NCBI RefSeq assembly: GCF_030954495.1
Contig: NZ_JAVHUW010000017.1
Location: 1-34,216 of the forward strand
DNA: 34,216 nucleotides
Direction of reading: 5' to 3'
DNA from: Candidatus Desulfosporosinus nitrosoreducens
Lineage (GTDB): Bacteria > Bacillota > Desulfitobacteriia > Desulfitobacteriales > Desulfitobacteriaceae
A program made the translations under genes and the position numbers. Under the pieces are notes generated by a model, which saw only the letters and a program-made list of their open reading frames with translations, was not told the DNA's origin and ran no database searches. Each line of letters opens with the position of its first letter. The stretch's first letter is position 1. Shown piece by piece: positions 8,884 through 16,735 of this stretch.

Positions 8884-9648
8884 ATGAAAGAATTTATGAC
8901 CGTATGCGAGGTGGGAAAGCTTTTCGGACTTAGCGTTCAGGCCCTTCACTATTATGACGCCATCAATCTCTTTAAACCGGCTCTGAGGGATGAGCAAACA
9001 GGTTACCGAAAATACAAGTTCGATCAAATCTACCAGCTGGCCGCCATACAGTATCTGAAAAAGGTAGGATATTCTTTGGAGCAGATCAAGGAATATCTCT
9101 GCACCAGGAATATAAGCAATACCTTGGATATTCTGAAAGAGCGGTCACGCAGTCTTCGACAGGAATGGCATGCCCTGATACTGACCGACAACGCAATTCA
9201 AAGAAAAATCTCGTTTATCGAACGGAAAATGGTGAATCTTCATACGGACAGCCTGGAAGTTAAGTGGTTTCCGGAACGCCTCTATATTCCTATCGGTCCT
9301 GAGGAAAACCTCTACAACCGCGAATCCTTCTACTTTTATCCGACGATTGCTTTTTATGAAGATGAACTGAAATATTTCGGCGCCTTTGTCGATGTTACGG
9401 CAGACGGGATAAGCACGGAAGAAGATATGCTAAAACCGGAAGAGACTGAAATTCTGCCTTCAGGCACTTATCTGGTAGGATATCATGTCGGACCTTATGA
9501 GAATATCAGCCAAACATTTGCCAGGATGCATGCTTCAAGAAGGGATTTGAACTTCAGCAACCGCATTGTGAATTTCAATATTATCGATCAGTTTGTGGAA
9601 ACCAACAGCGACAATTATATTACGGAAGTCCAAATGAGGCTTGCATAA
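8884..9648 (+). CDS. MerR-family regulator with GyrI-like effector domain
   Basis: A 254-aa regulator. The N-terminal MerR winged helix spans about residues 1-75 (VCEVGKLFGLSVQALHYYD, then GYRKYKFDQIYQLAAIQYLK). A coiled-coil linker follows at about 80-120 and a C-terminal GyrI/BmrR-like ligand-binding domain at about 130-250 (LPSGTYLVGYHVGPYENI). Such proteins activate promoters with 19-bp spacers on binding a small molecule. The palindromic 19-bp-spaced promoter at 2481 controlling the operon that ends with this gene is the likely target. ATG 8884 is preferred (GGAGG 5 nt upstream); TTG 8872 lies before the SD. Confidence 0.9.
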   Translation: MKEFMTVCEVGKLFGLSVQALHYYDAINLFKPALRDEQTGYRKYKFDQIYQLAAIQYLKKVGYSLEQIKEYLCTRNISNTLDILKERSRSLRQEWHALILTDNAIQRKISFIERKMVNLHTDSLEVKWFPERLYIPIGPEENLYNRESFYFYPTIAFYEDELKYFGAFVDVTADGISTEEDMLKPEETEILPSGTYLVGYHVGPYENISQTFARMHASRRDLNFSNRIVNFNIIDQFVETNSDNYITEVQMRLA

Positions 9649-9653
9649 TCTGT

Positions 9654-9705
9654 AACTATAGATAGTTTATCCTTCTTTATGGTGCTGCCTGGCAGCACCA
9701 TTTAA
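9654..9705 (+). terminator. Terminator hairpin after the merR-like gene, with an adjacent small dyad
   Basis: TGGTGCTGCC (9680-9689) pairs perfectly with 9691-9700 and is followed by a short TTTAATG. Just upstream is the dyad AACTATAGATAGTT (9654-9667), which resembles the core of the operator at 2485 but has no promoter around it. Confidence 0.6.
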
Positions 9706-9734
9706 TGTTACTATCCTGAAAACATCCTCAAACA

Positions 9735-9932
9735 TCAGAAGATCCGAAAGGAGAAGCTGTCCGGCCCCAGCGACTTCTTTTCCTTCCTTGATGGTGCAAC
9801 TAAGGCCTCCGCCTGCGCCAGCCAAGTTTTCTTTACCGGGAAGATTTCCTCAGCTTTATTTTTACGACGTGCAAACAAGATACGATGCTTGACCTTACTA
9901 TCTGTTATGCAGTTAAGCTTTAAGAGTATAAA
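9735..9932 (-). other. Open stretch in a 560-bp gap, possible gene-tail remnant
   Basis: The gap between 9649 and 10210 has no convincing gene. On the minus strand 65 codons are open without a stop, ending in TGA at 9735. The translation is charged (FARRKNKAEEIFPVK, then APSRKEKKSLGPDSF) and looks protein-like, but there is no good start or SD. It could be the C-terminal tail of a deleted gene or chance. Confidence 0.25.
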
Positions 9933-10131
9933 TTAACTGGTTTAAGACCATATTAAAAATGTTCCAATTGAAAATATTCCAATTAAAAATATTTCCAGGA
10001 ATCTCCTAAAACCTGGGATAAACGTTATTCTATATTACCGCCATTGAGTGCAGGGGGGGCATGTTTGTATAGTAGGAATTATTTAGAGATGGCCACCATC
10101 AAAAAAATTTTTAGGTAATAAAAATAATTGT

Positions 10132-10159
10132 TTGACTTCCTGCATTAATATGCTATTAT
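10132..10159 (+). promoter_or_regulatory. Promoter of the M20 hydrolase
   Basis: TTGACT (10132-10137) and TATTAT (10154-10159) are separated by 16 bp, about 50 bp before the start codon, in an AT-rich stretch. No operator-like dyad was noticed. Confidence 0.6.
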
Positions 10160-10210
10160 GAAATCAGATAAAAAATATTCACTAAATATATAATTTTTTG
10201 GAGGTGCTTC

Positions 10211-11587
10211 ATGAATATTAATTTTGAACAAATCAAAGTTGCCGCCGAGGGATATAAGGCGGATATGAGCAAATTCCTTCGTGACCTTATTGCCATTCCT
10301 TCCGAATCTTGCGAGGAAGAAGGCGTTATCAGAAGAACTATCGCCGAAATGGAAAAGTTAGGTTTTGATAAAGCTGAGATAGACCCGGAAGGAAACGCCT
10401 TAGGCTGGATGGGAACAGGCGACAAAATAATTGCCTTTGACGGCCATATTGATACTGTAGGCATTGGTAACATAAACAACTGGGAGCACGATCCCTATAA
10501 AGGCTATGAAACTGATGAAGTTATTTACGGCCGTGGAGGTTCAGACCAAGAGGGCGGAATTGTTTCCGCCGTATATGGCGCCAAGATAATGAAGGATCTT
10601 AAGATTATCCCAGAGGGCTACAAAATCCTGGTCACAGCGACAGTTCAGGAAGAAGACTGCGATGGCCTTTGCTGGCAGTATATCCACAATGAAGACGGCA
10701 TAACACCTGAATTCGTTGTTTCGACTGAGCCTACTGACGGCGGTATATACCGCGGCCACCGCGGACGTATGGAAATCCGTGTTGATGTCAAAGGTATTTC
10801 CTGCCATGGTTCAGCTCCGGAAAGAGGAGATAACGCTGTCTACAAGATGGCTGATATTCTTCAGGATATTCGTGCCCTAAATGAAAACGATGCCGAACAA
10901 GGTACTGAAATCAAGGGCCTTGTTAAAATGCTTGATCCCAAACACAATCCCGACCACTATGAAGATGCAAATTTCCTGGGCAGAGGAACAATTACGACTT
11001 CCGAAATTTTCTATACCTCGCCTTCACGTTGTGCCGTGGCGGATTCCTGTTCAGTATCCCTGGACAGACGTATGACCGCAGGCGAAACTTGGGATTCCTG
11101 CTTAAAAGAAATCGAAGACCTTCCGGCCGTAAAGAAATACGCCAAGGATGTCAAGGTTTCAATGTATATGTATGACCGTCCGGCTTGGACAGGTTTAAAA
11201 TATGAAACCGAGTGCTACTTCCCAACCTGGATCAACAAGGAAAATTCCGCCCATGTTCAAGCTGTTGCTGATGCTCATAAGGCACTTTACGGCGAAAAAC
11301 GCCTGGGAAATGAAGGTGCAATGCATCTGCGCCATCGTCCGCTTATCGACAAATGGACGTTCTCAACCAACGGCGTAGCCATTCAAGGACGTTATGGCAT
11401 ACCGTGTGTAGGCTTTGGACCTGGTGCTGAATCACAGGCTCATGCCCCCAACGAAGTCACCTGGAAAGAAGACCTTGTTCGCTGCGCGGCTGTCTATGCG
11501 GCAATTCCAGCTTTATATAAGGAAGAAAATAAAACTGATGATGTTACTCAGTTCCGTGCCGGAAAAACTAACAATAATATAAAATAA
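10211..11587 (+). CDS. ygeY: YgeY-like M20 zinc peptidase/deacylase (selenium/purine metabolism-linked)
   Basis: A 458-aa M20-family metallohydrolase most like YgeY. Visible catalytic elements are H79 and D81 (DGHIDTV), D112 in [10 protein letters not shown] bridging two metals, and the Glu pair VQEED at 147-148. A dimerisation insert follows, and PNE near the end supplies a late ligand region. In enterobacteria and clostridia ygeY lies with ssnA, hyuA, ygeW and ygfK in clusters for anaerobic purine breakdown, so it may hydrolyse a purine-derived amide here. SD GGAGGTG before ATG 10211; own promoter and terminator. It sits beside, but is not co-transcribed with, the purine-type operon. Confidence 0.87.
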   Translation: MNINFEQIKVAAEGYKADMSKFLRDLIAIPSESCEEEGVIRRTIAEMEKLGFDKAEIDPEGNALGWMGTGDKIIAFDGHIDTVGIGNINNWEHDPYKGYETDEVIYGRGGSDQEGGIVSAVYGAKIMKDLKIIPEGYKILVTATVQEEDCDGLCWQYIHNEDGITPEFVVSTEPTDGGIYRGHRGRMEIRVDVKGISCHGSAPERGDNAVYKMADILQDIRALNENDAEQGTEIKGLVKMLDPKHNPDHYEDANFLGRGTITTSEIFYTSPSRCAVADSCSVSLDRRMTAGETWDSCLKEIEDLPAVKKYAKDVKVSMYMYDRPAWTGLKYETECYFPTWINKENSAHVQAVADAHKALYGEKRLGNEGAMHLRHRPLIDKWTFSTNGVAIQGRYGIPCVGFGPGAESQAHAPNEVTWKEDLVRCAAVYAAIPALYKEENKTDDVTQFRAGKTNNNIK

Positions 11588-11602
11588 TTATGGTTAGATT
11601 TG

Positions 11603-11636
11603 GGGGCCGTGTGAAACTTTAGTTTCTCACGGCCCC
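11603..11636. terminator. Bidirectional terminator between convergent genes
   Basis: GGGGCCGTGTGAAACT (11603-11618) pairs with 11621-11636 with one mismatch. It separates the plus-strand hydrolase from the minus-strand MutS-like gene. Confidence 0.75.
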
Positions 11637-11671
11637 TTAAAATGTCCTGTATGAAAAAACAAAAATGGGGT

Positions 11672-13132
11672 TCAAGCAAACACTTCCTGATATAGATCCT
11701 GGCTGAATGAGGTTCGCTGCGGAGGTCCGACCACGATTCGTTTCGTACGAGTACCGTCAGCAAGCCGCTCCGCGCAGAGAAATGCCGTATCTGCGGCCTC
11801 TTGATCATAGAGCCGCTGGGCAAAAGGATAAAGATGAGTCACTGTAAAAACCGAGATGTCCTGTGCAAGCAAGGCCTTGGCGACCTGCCAGGCGATCTCA
11901 GATCCTTCCCGCTCGTTCGTGGAGCAGAAGCTTTCATCAAAAAGAACCAATGCTTCTCTATGCAAATGGTCGATGATACCGCTCATTCTGCTTAATTCTT
12001 CTTCGAATTTGCCATAGATCAGTTCGCGATCCTCTTCACGCTGGAAGTGTGTATGGACACCGTGTACAATCGGCGCCTGATGTTGCAGCGCCGCCACAAA
12101 CATCCCGCATTGCAGCATTAGCTGGCTTTGTCCGATTGACTTGAGGAAGGTTGTTTTACCTCCCAGATCTGCTCCGGTGATGACACAGCAGTCCTGGCTC
12201 AAGGAAAGATTATTGCCCACAGGTTTTTCCCCGGACAACCCGACATTCAGTTCCAAGAGATTGGTGCTCACCCATTGTTTGGTTGGCGAGATAGTTGGAA
12301 TACAGGTAGGAAGACCACGCTCTGTCAGCTTTTCCTGCAGGTTCAGACAGCCGACATAAAATGCCAGCTCCCGCTGCAAGGAACGGAGATAATCCTCAAT
12401 GTAAGAAACTGCCCGCACCATTATCCGGTTGCTGTCGCTCATGGCGATTTCACGGCGGTGCAACAAATCGGCTATTCCTTTGACATCGCTTTCCTTGACA
12501 TAATAATCCGGTTCACTGTCCCATTGCGTACCTGACGCAGGCTCATAGCGCAGTAAGTTATGTCCAAAACTGCGCCCTGTCTTGCTCAGACAGGCTCCGA
12601 TCAGCATTCCGTTCTTGAACTGCAGCTGCTGAACCAGATCATCGGACTGCTGAAAAAACTCATGGTCCAGATTTTCCCGCTGATCGCTTAGAAAACTTTG
12701 AAACCCTTCAGACTGAAAGTGTGTGGCATTTTGCTCAGAGAAAGCCCGCAGCTTGCGCAGGATTTCCAGCAGACTTTTTAAACGCAGCAGACCACAGTTA
12801 AACTGAGCGGTTACTGATTGCAGTACGCTGAATTGCCAGTGAGGCTGTTCCTGGCTGAGCAGTGCCTCCTGGACCAAGGCATATAGTTCCCTGACTTTCT
12901 CACTGTTCTGCAAACAGTCAGACAAAACTGCCTGTCGATAGAGGATTTCACAACGCTCTGTCAGTGGGGACAAGAGGGCAATTCCGGTGCTGGTGCGAAT
13001 TATTTCGTCCCCATCTGCCATAAAGTTAATTAGGGGGGTCAAGCAAAGATCAGTCTTAAGTTCAGCCACATTATAGGGAAGCGGCCGAGAGCTTGGAAAT
13101 GTCTCGTCACGTGCCAGCAAATGCACTTTCAT
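11672..13132 (-). CDS. MutS-like ATPase, second of a pair
   Basis: A 486-aa protein with the MutS core/clamp region and the ATPase domain but no mismatch-binding N-terminal domain. Walker A is TGADLGGKTTFLKSIG near residue 320 and Walker B is ALVLFDESFCSTNEREG, keeping the catalytic Asp-Glu. It is an ABC-type ATPase of the DNA mismatch repair superfamily, a stand-alone type of unknown cellular role. ATG 13132 overlaps the stop of the upstream paralogue (ATGA) and has AGGAGG upstream, so the two are translationally coupled and probably form a heterodimer. The transcript starts behind the riboswitch-like leader at 14790. Confidence 0.85.
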   Translation of the reverse strand: MKVHLLARDETFPSSRPLPYNVAELKTDLCLTPLINFMADGDEIIRTSTGIALLSPLTERCEILYRQAVLSDCLQNSEKVRELYALVQEALLSQEQPHWQFSVLQSVTAQFNCGLLRLKSLLEILRKLRAFSEQNATHFQSEGFQSFLSDQRENLDHEFFQQSDDLVQQLQFKNGMLIGACLSKTGRSFGHNLLRYEPASGTQWDSEPDYYVKESDVKGIADLLHRREIAMSDSNRIMVRAVSYIEDYLRSLQRELAFYVGCLNLQEKLTERGLPTCIPTISPTKQWVSTNLLELNVGLSGEKPVGNNLSLSQDCCVITGADLGGKTTFLKSIGQSQLMLQCGMFVAALQHQAPIVHGVHTHFQREEDRELIYGKFEEELSRMSGIIDHLHREALVLFDESFCSTNEREGSEIAWQVAKALLAQDISVFTVTHLYPFAQRLYDQEAADTAFLCAERLADGTRTKRIVVGPPQRTSFSQDLYQEVFA

Positions 13133-14643
13133 TGTGTCAACCTCCTGATAATTTGTTCATAAGTTAATTCTTTCTTTTCAGCAAGAGACAGAGCATAAGC
13201 CTGTCCGTCCGGGGCTTGCCGTGTAATTCTATGGCTCCGTTGCGCACCGGGCCCAGGCAGAATACCGCTCATCATACTAACTGTCTGGGGACTATATACG
13301 GCTAGTTCCTCAAAAAAGGTAACGCATACAGCCATACAACCAATCTCGGTAAACCGCTCCATCATCCTGTTGCCCAGAAACAGGCCGTCTTCATGGGATA
13401 CTGAGGCAAAAATTTCATTAATCAAAATGAGGCTCTGTTCTGTAGCGTGTTCAGTAATCTCTTTCAGGCGCAATAATTCTTCCCGCAGATTATCTGCTCC
13501 CTGCCGTCCGGTCTCGACGAAATGGGTAAAAATCCGGTCCGGCAGACGTAAGGCTGCACTGCTTCCCGGTACACGGACACCCAGCGACGCCAAATAGTGG
13601 AGTTGTCCCAACATTCGGGCATAGGTTGTCTTGCCGCCTTGGTTTGGTCCGGAAATAACTAAAATCCGCTCAGTCCCACGCAGCTCAAAACCGTTAGTCA
13701 CTATCGACTCTCGCTGCTCGCTGATACGGGCGGCTAAAGCCAGGTCAAAACTGTTGTCCGCCTGACAGCCTTCCCATGTTTCTGTAATCTCCGGATAGCA
13801 GAAGGAACAGGCTAAATCTTTCATGTGGTCGGTATAGTCTAAATAGCTGAGGTAAAATTGAATATCCGAGGCCAGCTGAATAACTCTACTGTCCGCAAAA
13901 TCCTCATAGTCGGCACGAAATATCCGCAGTTGAGCAAAAAGTTCCGGATAATGGTCGGCAAGCAGTGTTAAAATAGCATTCTCATTCCGTGGGTCTGCCT
14001 CGCCGGCAGGAGCCTGACATGTTCCGCCGCCGTGATTTTCCTGCTGAAAGCGGTCAAACAATTCAGCGACCAATTTATCTAAACTCTGCCCTTCCTCAGG
14101 TTTGGCGACCTGAATTTTATTATTGTGCAGTAAAATCGTATATTCAACTGCTTGTAGTTTTCTTGACAAATCTGTTAGGTCCATATGCATGCGCACAATT
14201 TGGGGACTGTTGAGGCAATGCCTGATATAGCGCAGAAAATCCGTCAAGCCTTGGGAATGAATTTTTCCGTAAGGAAAGCCTGCTGTAAATTCCCGCAGAA
14301 TTGTCAGGTATTGTTCAGCCGCCGATAATAGACTGCTGCATTCCACATATTCCAGTTTCACTTGTCCCCGCGCAATAAGCTGCCGCCGCAGTGTGCGAAG
14401 CTGACTGCTAAGTTTGGCAAACCTGCGTCGCAGCGTCATATCTTCAAGGTCGCCCATGATTGCCTGGCGGTAGAGAATCGTTGCCCGATCTCTGATGGGT
14501 GTGAAGAACAATTGGGGATCATCACAACTGCGTGTCACTGTTTCGACAATCTGATCCAGCCCCAAGTCACGAAAATAGGCAGGCGGCTGAACCATAGGCT
14601 CAGGACGCGTTGCCTGTGGTGGAAATAAAATGCTTTCAAACAT
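13129..14643 (-). CDS. MutS-like ATPase, first of a pair
   Basis: A 504-aa MutS-related ATPase paralogous to the next gene. Walker A is ISGPNQGGKTTYARMLG. The Walker B region reads SLILINEIFASVSHEDG, with Asn where MutS proteins carry Asp, so ATP hydrolysis at this site may differ from the partner. There is no MutS domain I. ATG 14643 (MFESILFPP) is chosen; GTG 14655 in frame is an alternative. The gene follows a leader with a terminator that overlaps a conserved aptamer-like structure. Confidence 0.83.
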   Translation of the reverse strand: MFESILFPPQATRPEPMVQPPAYFRDLGLDQIVETVTRSCDDPQLFFTPIRDRATILYRQAIMGDLEDMTLRRRFAKLSSQLRTLRRQLIARGQVKLEYVECSSLLSAAEQYLTILREFTAGFPYGKIHSQGLTDFLRYIRHCLNSPQIVRMHMDLTDLSRKLQAVEYTILLHNNKIQVAKPEEGQSLDKLVAELFDRFQQENHGGGTCQAPAGEADPRNENAILTLLADHYPELFAQLRIFRADYEDFADSRVIQLASDIQFYLSYLDYTDHMKDLACSFCYPEITETWEGCQADNSFDLALAARISEQRESIVTNGFELRGTERILVISGPNQGGKTTYARMLGQLHYLASLGVRVPGSSAALRLPDRIFTHFVETGRQGADNLREELLRLKEITEHATEQSLILINEIFASVSHEDGLFLGNRMMERFTEIGCMAVCVTFFEELAVYSPQTVSMMSGILPGPGAQRSHRITRQAPDGQAYALSLAEKKELTYEQIIRRLTQ

Positions 14644-14701
14644 AAGCCAATACACCGTCCTTTGTTGGGTTAAGTGTTTTAGTTATTAATTGCTTCTTCA
14701 T

Positions 14702-14740
14702 TAAAAAATTAATGACTTCTACCAAAATGGCAGAAGTCAT
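14702..14740 (-). terminator. Riboswitch expression-platform terminator before the MutS-like pair
   Basis: On the minus strand AUGACUUCU (14740-14732) pairs with AGAAGUCAU (14720-14712), extended by CCA/UGG, and is followed by UAAUUUUUU. The 5' arm is the same segment that completes the aptamer pseudoknot, so aptamer and terminator exclude each other: ligand binding should switch the genes on. Confidence 0.8.
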
Positions 14741-14790
14741 CAGCTTTCAATCAAGCAGTTTCGGCTTATCCGAGGGAGAACCTCTTTCCC
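14730..14790 (-). promoter_or_regulatory. crcB (fluoride)-riboswitch-like aptamer, copy 1
   Basis: Read on the minus strand: stem GGGA/UCCC with 9-nt loop AAGAGGUUC, then a small hairpin, GAAACUGCUU, and GCUGAUGACUUCUGC. The loop AGAGGUU can pair with GACUUCU as a pseudoknot. The order and core (GAAAC and GCUGAUG near the 3' end) match the crcB fluoride aptamer; MutS-like genes are, to my recollection, among its reported targets. Deviations: the conserved AUG in the first loop is AAG, and the 3' CUAC is CUGC. The variant ligand may be fluoride or something else. Confidence 0.6.
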
Positions 14791-15011
14791 TAATTATAGT
14801 ATATTGAATTTACTTAACTATAATACCATTTCTTTGCTGTTTTTGGAAGAATATACGTTGTAAACACTAGGTTTATGTCGAAATTTTGCTTAGGAGGTCA
14901 GCCGATGTTTTACAAGCACTCAGGAGGTCGTTATGATTCATCCTTCGGTTCCATAGGGTCTGGGTTTTCGTGGTTACAGACAATATTGCTGTTTTACCCT
15001 TTTGTGAAAGC

Positions 15012-15041
15012 TTGTGTTTCCTTTATTGTTTTTGCTATAAT
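15012..15041 (+). promoter_or_regulatory. Promoter of the YheO-like regulator leader
   Basis: TTGTGT (15012-15017) and TATAAT (15036-15041), spacer 18 bp. Transcription would start right at the 5' end of the aptamer (15048). The 160 bp before it hold only a poor ORF. Confidence 0.6.
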
Positions 15042-15047
15042 AACAGA

Positions 15048-15105
15048 GGGAAAGAAGTCCTCCCATGGTTATGCCGGAAACGTCTACAAAGCTGATGACT
15101 TCTGC
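15048..15105 (+). promoter_or_regulatory. crcB (fluoride)-riboswitch-like aptamer, copy 2
   Basis: Same architecture as the minus-strand copy: GGGA/UCCC stem with loop AAGAAGUCC, GCCGGAAAC, and GCUGAUGACUUCUGC. The loop AGAAGUC is exactly complementary to GACUUCU. It shares with copy 1 the unusual AAG in the first loop and CUGC at the 3' end. The internal P3-like stem is weaker than in copy 1. Confidence 0.58.
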
Positions 15106-15129
15106 TTGAGGAGATACATCGGCTTTTTT
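15088..15129 (+). terminator. Riboswitch expression-platform terminator before yheO-like gene
   Basis: AAGCUGAUG (15089-15097) pairs with CAUCGGCUU (15117-15125, one G-U) enclosing CUUC/GAGG, and is followed by a U-run to 15129. The 5' arm is the aptamer's 3' strand, so the two folds are mutually exclusive. Confidence 0.78.
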
Positions 15130-15203
15130 GTTATAGTCCGCCTTACGGTTGATGATTTTTACCGCAACTGCATAGGTCCTATATTTAATAATTTGGAGGG
15201 TTT

Positions 15204-15851
15204 ATGCTAAACGATATAGAGTTTGAAGAATTGAAAAAAATTGCCAAGGGTATAGCAGCCCAGTTCGGCGGTAACTGTGAGGTCGTGTTGCATAGGATTT
15301 CAGAAGAAAGTACTGACCATTCTATTGTTGCCATAGAAAATGGACACGTAACCGGACGTCAGGTTGGGGACGGCCCCTCGCATGTTGTGTTGGAACAGCT
15401 GAAAAAGGGGGATTTGGATCAGGAAAATCATCTTTGCTATCTAACCAAAACCTCGGACGGCAGGATATTAAAATCATCTACCATGTACATCCGTGACAGC
15501 AGGGGGAAGGTTTCGGCTATATTGGGCATCAATTATGACATTTCAGCCTTTACCATGGCTGAGGCTGCCCTAAAAGACCTGATAGCCTATGGCTCTGAGG
15601 ATAGCCAAAGGGAGCCTGAGAAGATTACCATTAATGTCAATGAACTTCTGGATGACTTAATTGACGAATCTGTAAAACTGATCGGAAAACCGGCCGTTAT
15701 GATGAACAAGGACGAAAAAATCAAGGCCATTCAGTTCTTGAACCAGAGGGGAGCAATGCTCATAACTAAATCCGGTGATAAAATAGCCAAATACTTTGGC
15801 ATATCCAAATACACTTTATATTCATATCTTGATTTGAAAAAGTCATTTTGA
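15204..15851 (+). CDS. YheO-like PAS / helix-turn-helix transcription factor
   Basis: A 215-aa regulator with an N-terminal YheO-like PAS domain (about residues 5-125; GNCEVVLHRISE, ILGINYDISAF) and a C-terminal HTH_22-type helix-turn-helix (about 150-210; AIQFLNQRGAMLITKSGDKI then AKYFGISKYTLYSYL). Such proteins sense unknown small ligands and control neighbouring metabolic genes. SD GGAGGG before ATG 15204. A riboswitch-like leader with terminator precedes it, so its expression appears to respond to the same signal as the divergent MutS-like pair. A terminator follows at 15979. Confidence 0.87.
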   Translation: MLNDIEFEELKKIAKGIAAQFGGNCEVVLHRISEESTDHSIVAIENGHVTGRQVGDGPSHVVLEQLKKGDLDQENHLCYLTKTSDGRILKSSTMYIRDSRGKVSAILGINYDISAFTMAEAALKDLIAYGSEDSQREPEKITINVNELLDDLIDESVKLIGKPAVMMNKDEKIKAIQFLNQRGAMLITKSGDKIAKYFGISKYTLYSYLDLKKSF

Positions 15852-15978
15852 TGTGAGTGAAGTAGTGTAATGACTATAGGGCTCGCCAACTTGGAGTTTA
15901 AAGCGAGAACTTAACGGCTAATGGGGGCTGTTGCACAATCAATGTCGATAAGCTAAGGCCTAAAAACGAATACCCTTC

Positions 15979-16016
15979 AGATCAGAGTATCTAAAAAATA
16001 TGCTCTGGTCTTTTTT
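15979..16016 (+). terminator. Terminator after the YheO-like gene
   Basis: AGATCAGAGTAT (15979-15990) pairs with ATGCTCTGGTCT (ending 16011, G-U pairs) and is followed by TTTTTT. Confidence 0.78.
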
Positions 16017-16127
16017 CGTGATATTGCCGATTGTCAAGGACAACATTTTAAATTTCCTGTTGCTTTAGACGTTTGGCACTGGACGGGCTATCCTGAGTTA
16101 TGCTAACATTAAAGGAAATTAAATATC

Positions 16128-16296
16128 AAGGGATGAGTGATTCTTTCCCGAGCGGAAAGAATTGAAAAGGGAAGTCAGTTGAAGCTGACGCGGTACCCGC
16201 CACTGTGAAAGGGAGTCAACTCACATATTGTCACTGGGATTTATTCCGGGAAGACGTGAGCTGATGATGAGCTTAAGTCAGGAGACCTGCTTATTC
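16128..16296 (+). promoter_or_regulatory. Cobalamin riboswitch aptamer
   Basis: The core has the AdoCbl aptamer landmarks in order: AAAAGGGAA, then GCGGTACCCGCCACTGTGA (16180-16208), GTCACTGG, CGGGAAGACG, and the B12 box AAGTCAGGAGACCTGC (16275-16290). The 5' edge is approximate. It lies on the plus strand after the YheO terminator and 440 bp before the nifH-like start, with no other gene between. It should turn the nitrogenase-like operon down when cobalamin is abundant. Confidence 0.92.
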
Positions 16297-16378
16297 CGAA
16301 GTCGAAACTACCTACGGGATGTTAGGGAGGTTGATACCTGTGCCTATGGTAATCGCACCTGATACTGGTTAAACTTTT

Positions 16379-16408
16379 AACCCTTCCGTTGGAGAAGGGT
16401 TTTTTTTA
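16379..16408 (+). terminator. Terminator of the cobalamin riboswitch
   Basis: AACCCTTC pairs with GAAGGGTT and is followed by eight T (to 16408). It lies about 85 bp downstream of the aptamer and is the likely expression platform. Confidence 0.85.
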
Positions 16409-16430
16409 TTGCCGTTTTATCTCTTTAAGG

Positions 16431-16563
16431 TTTATCCGCTGACTAATCCGCGCTAAGACTCCCGCTTCGGCAAGCGGTGAGTTAAGAGCGGCTAAGTCCC
16501 TGGATAAGTGCGACTAAGATTCAGATGGAGTTAAAATTCCACCTGAGTCAAGTCTTCTTTATT
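16431..16563 (+). repeat. Structured ~130-bp repeat, copy 1 (before nifH-like gene)
   Basis: It matches 20047-20175 over its whole length with scattered changes. Predicted fold: outer stem TTATCC/GGATAA, inner CCGCGCT/AGAGCGG, GACTC/GAGTT and CCGCTT/AAGCGG, then a 3' hairpin GATTCAG/CTGAGTC followed by AAGTCTTC. Both copies start and end in TTTAT. Either a small non-autonomous mobile element (IS200/IS605-like hairpins) or a duplicated structured leader RNA. The 172 bp from here to the nifH-like start hold no clear feature. Confidence 0.85.
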
Positions 16564-16735
16564 GGTAAATTATTAAAATCACAAGATGCAACTATTATTA
16601 AAGACCGTATTATATCGCTCCCAGCTTGGGGTTCCTGCTACGCAGTAACTGCCACATTAATTATTCCGGGCATAAAGAGAGATTAGGAAGGCTGAGATCT
16701 ATCTTGATAGTTTTTGGGGCCAGAAAGGAAAGCAG

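Noticed and set aside
14875..15210. 111-aa plus-strand ORF, with AGGAGG before an internal ATG at 14905
   Set aside because: It runs through the promoter, aptamer and terminator of the riboswitch-like leader and has no family-like sequence; a short hydrophobic peptide cannot be fully excluded.
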